DNA of 8,702 bases. It comes from Planctomycetota bacterium. GTDB taxonomy: Bacteria; Planctomycetota; PUPC01; JACPCR01. The DNA is taken from the NCBI GenBank assembly GCA_030740295.1, contig JASLXP010000796.1, positions 1 through 8,702 of the forward strand. Direction: 5' to 3'. The notes below the pieces were generated by a model. That model did no database searches and was not told where the DNA came from. It saw only the letters and a program-made list of their open reading frames with translations. Shown piece after piece: positions 1 through 7,213 of this stretch. Numbering within the stretch: position 1 is the stretch's first letter; every line of letters starts with the position of its first letter. A program made the position numbers and the translations under genes.

Positions 1-185
1 GCTGCTCGCAGGTTGTCCAGAATCTGATCGTAGGAATCGAAAAACAGAGCTCCCCGATTCTGGTGCTTTTCCGCCATTTCCAGCTCCTTCTGGAATCCGC
101 GGCTGTAAAGGGGGGAGATGCTGCAATGCGTCAAGAAGGCGTATTCCTTCTTGATGGGAAAAAGATCCTGACTCTTGTCAAACAT
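1..185 (-). CDS. Class V aminotransferase (PLP-dependent), N-terminal 61 residues, cut by window edge
   Basis: Reading leftward from an ATG at 185, the frame stays open to the window edge and encodes 61 complete codons. The protein opens with MFDKSQDLFPIKKEYAFLTH and continues through CSISPLYSRGF, an amphipathic segment rich in Glu, Lys and Gln, then GALFFDSYDQILDNLRA. This 'FPI..EY.FL.H...SPL' opening, followed by a helix and a 'LR' segment, is the usual N-terminus of class V aminotransferases (cysteine desulfurase, kynureninase and selenocysteine-lyase-like enzymes). Members have about 370-420 residues, so most of the gene, including the PLP lysine, lies outside the window. The substrate cannot be told. 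The in-frame stretch upstream is open only back to a stop near 242 and has no ATG or GTG, so 185 is the best start. The ribosome binding site is weak. No signal peptide is seen, so a cytoplasmic enzyme is expected. It is divergent from the gene at 368. Confidence 0.72.
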   Translation of the reverse strand, partial: MFDKSQDLFPIKKEYAFLTHCSISPLYSRGFQKELEMAEKHQNRGALFFDSYDQILDNLRA

Positions 186-367
186 CTCAGTTATGCCGAA
201 ACCTGGTGTGGGGAATACGATGCAGACAGGACAGTACTGTCAGATTCCAGCAAATGCATCCGCCGAACTCGCCGATTCCATTCAAGCCGGACGCCTCAAC
301 AGCGAATCGGAGGTACGCAGCTTGGCGTGTCCGCTGCTGACAGACTCCTCGCCCCCGCACTGGTGAG
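186..367. other. Divergent gap containing the broken 5' edge of the PQQ/CBM9 gene
   Basis: This gap separates the minus-strand aminotransferase start from the rightward CBM9 gene. All three plus frames are partly open here, but none gives a convincing protein. The only recognisable coding signal is at its right end: in the frame of the downstream gene, the codons just before 368 read R-T-G-E and lead into L-L-W-T. This is the classic end of a PQQ-like propeller repeat, so homology to the propeller begins at about 356-362 and a stop in that frame lies at 338-340. Everything to the left looks non-coding or unrelated. This is what a deletion, rearrangement or assembly junction would leave. The gap also contains a 12-bp palindrome, listed separately. 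Confidence 0.5.
230..241. promoter_or_regulatory. Perfect 12-bp palindrome upstream of the aminotransferase, possible operator
   Basis: GACAGTACTGTC is a perfect inverted repeat with no spacer, 45 bp upstream of the aminotransferase ATG (minus strand). Its position suits a repressor or activator site for that gene. The regulator is unknown. A single 12-bp palindrome can occur by chance, so this is a weak call. Confidence 0.22.
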
Positions 368-1726
368 TTGTTATGGACCCGCCGCCTGGCAAAGAAGGAG
401 AATGTCATCTTCGGCGGGTACACGCCCCGGAGAGGGACGACCTATGTCGGGGCGGCAGATCTTCTCTGCAGTGACGGGAAGACGATCTCCGTGGCCGGGT
501 GTGCCCGCGGGCGATTCAATCGCCAGACCGGAAAGGCTCTTGGCTACACCAGGGGTGGGCCCGCCTTCGGATGGACGCCGACGCGTTACTACACCGACCA
601 ATACGGAACGCGAAGCGTACCCGTGGCGTTTCTCGGAGGGACGGCCATCGTGAGAGACGGAAGGAGCAGCAGCATCCGCAGCACCATCAACGGAGGCTGG
701 CGCGCAGCCGTTCCCCGTACGATGATGGTCGAGGCCTTGGCTGCTGCCAGCGGCGCTGGCAATGGAGGCTCGAAGAGTTCGAAAGGATCCCTGACAGAGG
801 AGGTATGGCGTCCTGTGTCGAGAGTACCTGCCCTGGAGCAACCGCCTGAGATCGACGGCCGCATCGATGCTCTGTATACGGAGCTGGCATCACCCCTCAG
901 GTACTCTTTCCTCGACGGCGCGAAGCGGTCGCCCAGAGAATTGACCACATGCTACGCGGTGAGCGACCGAGAAAACCTCTACCTGGCATTCCGTTGCGAG
1001 AAGCCCAATCCGGAGAAGGCCGTCAGCAGGAAGACGAAGCGTGACGACAACATCTGGCAGGACGAGTGTGTCGAGATTTTCATTGACACCCAGGACAGCC
1101 GCAAAGGCCCGTACTTCCAGATCGTTATCAATCCGGCAGGCGTGGTTCAGGACAGCTACAACAAGGACAACACATGGAATGGGGCATTGGACGTTCGGTG
1201 TGGCAGGGAAGAGGGCAAGGCCTGGATCGCAGAAATCCGGATTCCTTTTTCCGAGCTGAGCGCGAAGTCCGGCAAGCTCGGCCAAGCTTGGGCTGTCAAT
1301 TTCAATCGCAGCGCTCGCAACCCGGACAATCCGCAGATCTACGAGGACACGGCCTGGTCACCGACCTTCTCCGCCTCTTCTCACGTGCCCGAAATGTACG
1401 GGTACCTGTGGCTCGATGCGTTGGCGAAGGACCACGGCAAAGACTCTTATGCCGACTGGCAGAAGAGCCTTCGCCCGGTTGTTCGAGATCTGCCCACCCC
1501 GCTTCCTGGAATTGGGAGTGATACGGCCAGCGTCTTTGCAGCCATCTCGCACAACCACCCCGATCGGCCCGGCGGTGAGCTTTGGGTCCTGTCCGCCAGT
1601 GACGGGGAGAAGCTGGCCACCTATCAGCTACCCGCAGCACCAGCCTACGATGGCCTCGCCATCGCAGGTAAGAAGGCTTATGTTTCCCTGCAGGACGGCA
1701 GCGTGGTGTGTCTGGAGGGTGAGTAG
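368..1726 (+). CDS. 5'-truncated PQQ-like propeller protein with internal CBM9-like domain (probable remnant)
   Basis: The open frame runs from 341 to 1726. Its first possible start is a TTG at 368, giving 452 residues, but this start has no ribosome binding site and is followed by no signal peptide. Residues 1-145 are the late blades of a PQQ-like beta-propeller; the first residues continue a TGELLW repeat that begins upstream. Residues 153-352 form a CBM9-like (DOMON-type) beta-sandwich: PPEIDGRID, then LYLAFRCE, DDNIWQDECVEIFID, YFQIVINPAG, AWIAEIRIPFSEL, WAVNFNR and AWSPTF. Residues 387-452 return to propeller sequence (GELWVLSASDGEKL, then LQDGSVVCLEG) and end there. Full-length relatives should have a signal peptide and several hundred more propeller residues, so the N-terminal half is missing. 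The intact protein would be extracytoplasmic and probably carbohydrate-binding. The CBM9 domain itself looks intact, with no internal frameshift. Function as expressed is doubtful. Confidence 0.68.
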   Translation: MLWTRRLAKKENVIFGGYTPRRGTTYVGAADLLCSDGKTISVAGCARGRFNRQTGKALGYTRGGPAFGWTPTRYYTDQYGTRSVPVAFLGGTAIVRDGRSSSIRSTINGGWRAAVPRTMMVEALAAASGAGNGGSKSSKGSLTEEVWRPVSRVPALEQPPEIDGRIDALYTELASPLRYSFLDGAKRSPRELTTCYAVSDRENLYLAFRCEKPNPEKAVSRKTKRDDNIWQDECVEIFIDTQDSRKGPYFQIVINPAGVVQDSYNKDNTWNGALDVRCGREEGKAWIAEIRIPFSELSAKSGKLGQAWAVNFNRSARNPDNPQIYEDTAWSPTFSASSHVPEMYGYLWLDALAKDHGKDSYADWQKSLRPVVRDLPTPLPGIGSDTASVFAAISHNHPDRPGGELWVLSASDGEKLATYQLPAAPAYDGLAIAGKKAYVSLQDGSVVCLEGE

Positions 1727-1880
1727 TCCTGCAGCGTTGGATTTACCAGAATTTGGCCCACACCAGCTTGCGTTTTTCTTGGTCCCCATCCCTCACAGAT
1801 CATTCAATGTCCTTTGGATTTAATCCGATGAGGCCACTGGCTTGCCCTGTGACCTCTTAAATCGAGAGACCCATCTCCCC

Positions 1881-3860
1881 ATGAGAAAACTGCTAGAGAG
1901 CACGTGTGGATTGCACAGCCTGCTGGTCCTATTCCCTTCCCTCTTTGTCTTCGTTGCGTCTTCCCAGGCAGAGGCGCCGCCGCGCCTGTTTCGCGTGTGG
2001 GCAACAAGCTGCGCGCATGTGCCCGCCGACATCCGCCGCGGCCGTGAAAGCCTGGCCAAGGCGATTCGGCAGTCGGAAGGACTGGAGAAAAGAGCCCCGG
2101 CATTCGATTGGGACATCATGATCGATGCCGGCGACCTATCCGCTCACCAGACCCCGCCCGGCGACAAAGACGGGAGAGAATTGATTCGTCAGTACCGGGC
2201 TATGACGAAACACCGGCGCGAGCAAATCTACAACGTGCCGGGGAACCACGATGCTCCTTACTACGACCATGGCCCCGGCTCCTGGTTCAGTAAATGGGGC
2301 GACCCGCTGGGCGAGAACACAACCGTCTCTGGTGTCGATCCGAAGCGCAGGCCCTTCCCGGTCGAAGGCACCTGGGAGCGCTACCGGTTTCTTGCGGGCA
2401 ATATCCTGTTCCTCATGCTCGCTGACCGGAACGACGCGCCCACACCCGTCGGACGCGGGCACAGCAGGGAACGCAATTCAGGCGGCTACCCGCCGGGGGC
2501 CGTCACGCGGGAGACTTTCAAGTGGTGGAAACAGCAGGTTCTCGATAACCAGGACAAGATCATTGTCACCATGCACCACAACGCCCTGCGGGACACGACG
2601 GTCGGCTCCGGTAACGGCGAAGGTCACCCGCGATATCACGGCAGTAGCGGAGGCGCCGAGGGATCTTCATATCTCTATTTCATTATCGAAAAGGACGACC
2701 CCGCCGACTTCCAATACACCAAAGACGCGCACGTGTTCGAAGATTTTCTCGACAGCTTCCACAAACAGCACGGGCGTGGTGCAATCGATCTCTGGATCGC
2801 CGGTCACACCCATGTGAAAGGACCGGATGATGACTGGGGAGGAAAGACGATCACAGAGATTAAGTGGGGCGTGAACTTCCTGCAGGTCGCGGCCCTGACC
2901 CGTTTCCATGGCGGATCGCACCCTCTCAGCCGGTTGCTGACTTTCAAGGACAAAAGCGACCAGATTAAAGCTGACGTCTACCTTCACGAGCCATCCTACA
3001 AAGGCAATCCTGTGGGATGGTACGCCGCCGCCTCAAAGATTCTCTCGCTGCGCAGGAAGTTCGTTGCCCCTCCGCCCATCAGACCGATGCCGCCATTTCC
3101 TGAAGAGACCAAAGTCTTTGATGAGCCCTACGTGAAATCCTCCCGCTTCGTCCCACTCACGAAAGCTGCGCCGTCACCCGACCTGACGACACGTTGGGAT
3201 GAGGTTAAAGGCGGCAGTCTTCACGTCGAAGCGTTGTTGCACGAAGACAAGGACGACAGAATCGACAGCAAGCCTGCTCTGCTTGCGAAGAGCCCGTCAG
3301 GCAAAGGCACTACTGCCAGGTTTGACGGCACCCAGCGTGTGCGAATAGGCCCCATCAACATGGCCACATGGACTGGCCTCACGGTGTGCGCGTGGATTAG
3401 CACATCCAGCAAACGGGCCGGAATGCGAGTTGTATCCAAGGATAGGATTGGTCAGGCGGGCAACTTCATGTTCTGGTACGACCAGAAGAAAGCGTGGACG
3501 ATTCAGGTACGGGATAGCCAAGCCAAAGCATGGCGTGTCGCTTCGTGGCAATCCGATTCGATCAACAACGGTGATTGGCATCATCTGGTTGGAATCGTTG
3601 ATTCGAAGAATGCCAGAGTGCTGCTCTACGTAGATGGCGAATTGAAAGCCGAATCTCCCTGGACAGCTAAGACACTCGACGATTCAGATAAGACGGACCT
3701 TGTCATCGGCGCCGATTCAGGTGAAGAACGTTTCGGGCACACTTTCCAGGGAATGATTCACGACACGCGCCTTTACCCTCTTGCGCTCACCGCCGAACAG
3801 GTCAAAGCGTTGTTTGACGGACGAGGAAAAGGTGAGAGTTTGACCGGGGAAGGCAAGTGA
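1881..3860 (+). CDS. Secreted calcineurin-like metallophosphoesterase with C-terminal LamG-like jellyroll domain
   Basis: The product has 659 residues. The frame is open from a TTG at 1842, but the ATG at 1881 starts a clear signal peptide (MRKLLES, hydrophobic core to about residue 26, then SSQAEA), so it is chosen; a weak GAGAG lies 12 bp upstream. Residues 36-370 carry the metallophosphoesterase motifs in order: GD at 84-85, GNHD at 121-124, MHH at 231-233 and GHTH at 308-311. Motif I (normally DxH) reads TSCAH at 42-46, so Cys44 stands where the metal-binding Asp is expected while His46 is kept. Residues 447-645 form a LamG/concanavalin-like jellyroll, with FDGTQRVRIG, LTVCAWI, NGDWHHLV, LYVDGEL and IHDTRLYPLALTAEQV. 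LamG domains bind glycans or proteins, so the enzyme probably cleaves a phosphoester on, or while bound to, an external polymer; the substrate is unknown. It lies 154 bp after the CBM9 remnant, and that gap shows no clear terminator or promoter. It converges on the next gene. Confidence 0.85.
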   Translation: MRKLLESTCGLHSLLVLFPSLFVFVASSQAEAPPRLFRVWATSCAHVPADIRRGRESLAKAIRQSEGLEKRAPAFDWDIMIDAGDLSAHQTPPGDKDGRELIRQYRAMTKHRREQIYNVPGNHDAPYYDHGPGSWFSKWGDPLGENTTVSGVDPKRRPFPVEGTWERYRFLAGNILFLMLADRNDAPTPVGRGHSRERNSGGYPPGAVTRETFKWWKQQVLDNQDKIIVTMHHNALRDTTVGSGNGEGHPRYHGSSGGAEGSSYLYFIIEKDDPADFQYTKDAHVFEDFLDSFHKQHGRGAIDLWIAGHTHVKGPDDDWGGKTITEIKWGVNFLQVAALTRFHGGSHPLSRLLTFKDKSDQIKADVYLHEPSYKGNPVGWYAAASKILSLRRKFVAPPPIRPMPPFPEETKVFDEPYVKSSRFVPLTKAAPSPDLTTRWDEVKGGSLHVEALLHEDKDDRIDSKPALLAKSPSGKGTTARFDGTQRVRIGPINMATWTGLTVCAWISTSSKRAGMRVVSKDRIGQAGNFMFWYDQKKAWTIQVRDSQAKAWRVASWQSDSINNGDWHHLVGIVDSKNARVLLYVDGELKAESPWTAKTLDDSDKTDLVIGADSGEERFGHTFQGMIHDTRLYPLALTAEQVKALFDGRGKGESLTGEGK

Positions 3861-3881
3861 CGCTGCGGACCCCAGAGCGGC

Positions 3882-6800
3882 TCATTTCCATTTGGCCGGA
3901 TCCCGTTCGCCGAGGGGCAGGGGCTCGCGCACGGGGTCGGAGCCTTCCCAGCCTTCGGTGATGGGCATATGGACGAGGCTGAAAGAGGTCTCGACCGGGT
4001 GGTTGCAGATACATCCGACCGAGAAGCATGGCGCAGACAGAACACCGTCAGCAGGGATCAGGCTGTTGGTGCATCCAGATCGCAAGTTGCGCAGATAGGT
4101 GGCCTTTCCGGTCTGGATGCTGAAATAAGCCGCGGTGAAAGTGCGGCGGAAGAAAAGGTGCGCGTTAGCGACCGCGTGGTTGCATCCGTTGCCGCCGCGC
4201 ACGCTTGCTTTTGTGGGGATATTCTTGTTCGTGCGAACGTCCCACGTTCCACCTCCCTGATCATAGTAGACCTCGCCGCGAACAATAATTGGCTGGCTCG
4301 GACCATTTTCCCGCTCCCAGACCTGTGTTCCGCTTGTGCCGCTCATAGCTCTGTAACGTCTATCTTTGTAGACAATCAGAATGTCGCATGCCTCCGAATA
4401 AGACAAGGCATCATCGCGGGACTGCACGTTCCAGGACGCGTCCCCGTACGTGGTGAACGGATTCGATATGACTTTCTGCCATTTCACTTTTCCAGTGCGC
4501 GGGTGAATGGCAAGAACCGTCGAATCGATCGTCTTCGGTTCGGCCCCCCGGCGCTGCAGTTCGCCCGTTGTCTCATTCGATGGCGAATCGACACAAAAGA
4601 CCAGCTTGCTGCCTAATGCCAGGGCGTGATGGCAGAATCGCTCTTTGGCGTTGAGGGTCCAAAGTTGCTGTCCGCTCTGGCGGTCGAGCCCGATGAGCGC
4701 GGCGCTGTCGTAGAGGCCCTTGGCAATGTTGCGCACCTTCTCGAAGGCAACCGCTATCACGATCACGTCGTGGCCCACCCGGATGTCGGAGACGAACAGC
4801 TTGCGGTCCTTATCGTCACCCGCGGTGTAGGTGAAACGCTTTCGTTCCTCGCCCGTTGCCGGGTCGTAGACCACGCACATATTCCCCCCGGCCACGTAGA
4901 TGCCGTCTACCATCGAGGCAAACCGCGTAAATGCTTCTGCGGTCCTTTTCCAGATCGACCGCCCGGTGTAGACGTCGTGGGCCTGGAGTGTCCTGGTGAG
5001 ATCATTGAAAGCGAAGAGCCGCCCGGTGACGACCTGGGGTTTCACGCCGACATGGTAGTCCTTGTTCTTTTTGAAACCGTGATCGGGGCCGTCGCCATAC
5101 CAGAGAACACCAAGAGGCGGTTTGACAAGTCTGTCGTGCGAGAAATAGGAGCGGGCCGCGTCGCTGCTTTCGTGGGTCCAGGGCGCAGTGTCGGGCAGCG
5201 CGCCCTCTCTGCGCAGCAGGCCAAAGCGGCCAGTCCGTGAAAGACTGGTCTTTTCCCGCCTGGCTGCTCCAGCCCACGTTTTGAAGGACTCCCATCGAGC
5301 GGCCGGAACATCGAGACAAGCGGCTCCTCCGTAAGGGCGGAGCATTCTTATGAGACGTTCACGAGTCATTTTCTGTGACAACTGCGAACCGTCGTAAACT
5401 TCTGACACCACAAGGCTCGCGATATAAGGCGGGAAGGAGAAGGTGAGAGGATCGGCCACAAACAGTTCGGAGCGGCTGCCGTAAACACCGGCTGCAGCGA
5501 GCTTGTCACGGAGCGCATCGATCTTTTTTCGATCAGCGTCGACCGCCATGACCCTGAGTTTGGTCTGTCTCAACAACTCCTCGACAAGCCGCCCGTTCTT
5601 CAACCCCAGCACGAGGCAGAAGCCTTCAACCGTTGACCTGGCCTCGAGGATATCTGTCGCCTGCCGCTGCCATTCGTCATTGATTTCAGGCAAAGGTCTT
5701 TTCACCAGCGCATGCACATTGGGCTTACCGGTTCCGCCGCCGAAGCAAAGGATGCCGCCTTCCCGAGTCACGACAAAGAGCTTGCCATTCGCCGCGGCCA
5801 TGGATGACGGAGTGCCGGGCAGTTCCTGCTCCCAGGAGACTTTTGGCTGCTCGCCTTCACCGGGAAGCTGAACAGCCATCAGCATCCGGCCCGAATGGCC
5901 GAAGAGCCGGCGGCCAGCCCGAATGAGCGCGCTGCTCGGCCACTTCTTCGGCGCGTGTTGGGTCCGGAGTTTCCACCGAAGAGGCGCGTCCCATTTACCC
6001 GGATCCAGGTCGAGTTCGGCGACCTTCTTTCGGTAGGTCGACTTTTTGGCCTTGACGATGTCGTAGGCGTAGAAAGTACCATGGCGGCTCCCGTAGACTG
6101 TCGAGGGGTCAAGCACTGACCACGCGTCGCAGCCAGGAATGAATTTGTAGGCATGATAGGGCCCCTCGAACAGATCGTACCGCCTGCTCCATCCTTTGGG
6201 AGTGTCTTTGTGGCCGTCGTGCCAACGCTGCCCGACTTCTCTGCCGGTATTTATGTCCAGCGCGGCCTGCTTGCCGACGAAGACGTATTTTCCTCTTGCC
6301 GTCACGCGACATTCCCCTCGCCGATATCCCTGGACGTAGTAAAGCAGCTTTCCCGTTTCAGGATCCAGACCGACGGGCATGGACCGGCCGTTTGGGACGA
6401 GCAGTTTACCGGCCTCTGCCACGAGGTAGCCTTGCGGGGCGAGCGCGCTGTCGGTCACCCGGTTGTGGTCGATGCGAATGTTCGCGATGTAATTGAGCCG
6501 GGCGTTCGACCAGATCTCTTTACCGGTTTCTGGATCGACCGCGTAAACGAAGGTGCCCATCGTTGGCCAGATGCCAGAACCGAAGTAAAGCGTGCCGTTG
6601 GCAATCACCGGTCCTCCGCGGACGGGCCAGAACGATACCAGACGATTGTTACCAAGATGATGGAGATCCGGGCGCCCGCCGGGAGCTGCCCGAAAGGTCC
6701 AACGGACGCTTCCACTACTGGAGTCCAGGCAGTAAACGCGGCCGTCGTCTGAAGCGACGTAAAGCTTCCCCTTCCAGACCACGGGAGCAAAACGCACTGG

Positions 6801-7151
6801 CCCGTTCGTATAGAACTTCCATTTCTGGTCGCCTGTTTCAGTATCGTAAGCGGTGACACTGCCGTCATTCGGCGAACCGATGAACAGTGAGTTCCCCACG
6901 ATGACCGGCTCGTAGCAGACATCAAATTGCAGACGGCGCTCGAAGGGCCATGCCGGAACGACAGGCGGGAGGTCGCGCCGCCATTGCAATCGGAGCTTTT
7001 CCGGCAGCTCATCCGGCGACGCCCCGGTCCTGCCAACGTCATACCGCCACATTGGCCAGTCACCAGCACGGGCGACGGACAGTGACAGAATGATCGGCAT
7101 GACGCCCAGGATGCACTTGAAAAGGCTTGGCGAAGATTGTGTTTTTCTCAT
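3882..7151 (-). CDS. Secreted PQQ-like beta-propeller protein with embedded methyltransferase-like domain
   Basis: The product has 1089 residues. A GTG at 7199 is in frame, but the ATG at 7151 directly starts a signal peptide (MRKTQSSPSL, hydrophobic segment, cleavage near SVARA-GDW) and has a purine-rich ribosome binding site. Residues 30-475 are a PQQ-like propeller with repeats such as AYDTETGDQKWKF, YCLDSSSGSVRW, YAVDPETGKEIW, GLDPETGKLLY and ILCFGGG. Residues 486-640 resemble a class I SAM methyltransferase: CLVLGLKNGRLVEELL as motif I, VMAVDAD as the acidic turn, and FVADPLTFSFPPYIASLVVSE. Its glycine loop is degenerate. Residues 670-1089 form a second propeller (AHDVYTGRSIW, VYDPATGEE, GLDRQSGQQLW, AIHPRTGKVKW) and a tail with Cys990, 1027, 1042, 1047 and 1049. 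I see no adjacent Cys pair such as quinoprotein alcohol dehydrogenases use, so enzymatic PQQ binding is not supported. Location is extracytoplasmic; the role is unknown. It may share a transcript with the SDR 107 bp upstream. Confidence 0.88.
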   Translation of the reverse strand: MRKTQSSPSLFKCILGVMPIILSLSVARAGDWPMWRYDVGRTGASPDELPEKLRLQWRRDLPPVVPAWPFERRLQFDVCYEPVIVGNSLFIGSPNDGSVTAYDTETGDQKWKFYTNGPVRFAPVVWKGKLYVASDDGRVYCLDSSSGSVRWTFRAAPGGRPDLHHLGNNRLVSFWPVRGGPVIANGTLYFGSGIWPTMGTFVYAVDPETGKEIWSNARLNYIANIRIDHNRVTDSALAPQGYLVAEAGKLLVPNGRSMPVGLDPETGKLLYYVQGYRRGECRVTARGKYVFVGKQAALDINTGREVGQRWHDGHKDTPKGWSRRYDLFEGPYHAYKFIPGCDAWSVLDPSTVYGSRHGTFYAYDIVKAKKSTYRKKVAELDLDPGKWDAPLRWKLRTQHAPKKWPSSALIRAGRRLFGHSGRMLMAVQLPGEGEQPKVSWEQELPGTPSSMAAANGKLFVVTREGGILCFGGGTGKPNVHALVKRPLPEINDEWQRQATDILEARSTVEGFCLVLGLKNGRLVEELLRQTKLRVMAVDADRKKIDALRDKLAAAGVYGSRSELFVADPLTFSFPPYIASLVVSEVYDGSQLSQKMTRERLIRMLRPYGGAACLDVPAARWESFKTWAGAARREKTSLSRTGRFGLLRREGALPDTAPWTHESSDAARSYFSHDRLVKPPLGVLWYGDGPDHGFKKNKDYHVGVKPQVVTGRLFAFNDLTRTLQAHDVYTGRSIWKRTAEAFTRFASMVDGIYVAGGNMCVVYDPATGEERKRFTYTAGDDKDRKLFVSDIRVGHDVIVIAVAFEKVRNIAKGLYDSAALIGLDRQSGQQLWTLNAKERFCHHALALGSKLVFCVDSPSNETTGELQRRGAEPKTIDSTVLAIHPRTGKVKWQKVISNPFTTYGDASWNVQSRDDALSYSEACDILIVYKDRRYRAMSGTSGTQVWERENGPSQPIIVRGEVYYDQGGGTWDVRTNKNIPTKASVRGGNGCNHAVANAHLFFRRTFTAAYFSIQTGKATYLRNLRSGCTNSLIPADGVLSAPCFSVGCICNHPVETSFSLVHMPITEGWEGSDPVREPLPLGERDPAKWK

Positions 7152-7159
7152 CCTGTAAA

Positions 7160-7168
7160 CTCTCTCCC
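7160..7168 (-). promoter_or_regulatory. Ribosome binding site supporting the ATG at 7151
   Basis: On the minus strand this reads GGGAGAGAG, ending 8 nt before the ATG at 7151. No comparable site precedes the GTG at 7199, so this helps to fix the shorter start, the one that leads straight into the signal peptide. Confidence 0.5.
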
Positions 7169-7213
7169 GGGGTTCTTTGCGTTCGCCATTTTGAAGCACA
7201 CAGATTGTTCAGG

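Noticed and set aside
175..366. Plus-strand 63-codon frame ahead of the CBM9 gene
   Set aside because: TTG start, no ribosome binding site and no family resemblance. It ends where the true propeller frame begins, but its own sequence does not look like a propeller repeat.
63..653. Plus-strand open frame of 196 codons
   Set aside because: It overlaps the antisense aminotransferase and the propeller remnant, and its translation is Arg/Pro/Ser-rich with no recognisable motif. It is a shadow frame.
1842..1880. TTG start 13 codons upstream in the phosphoesterase
   Set aside because: The extra residues precede a normal signal peptide that begins at the ATG at 1881, and no ribosome binding site supports the TTG.
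3861..3881. Possible bidirectional terminator between the convergent stops
   Set aside because: Only a 4-bp CGCT/AGCG stem with a long loop can be drawn and no T-run follows on either strand.
4626..5240. Plus-strand open frame of 204 codons
   Set aside because: It is antisense to the propeller/methyltransferase gene, which has clear repeats throughout. Long antisense frames are common in GC-rich genes.
6153..6752. Plus-strand open frame of 199 codons
   Set aside because: Antisense to the first propeller of the large minus-strand gene, with no recognisable domain.
7152..7199. GTG start at 7199 for the large propeller protein
   Set aside because: It would put 16 charged residues in front of the signal peptide. 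The ATG at 7151 has a better ribosome binding site and gives a standard signal peptide.
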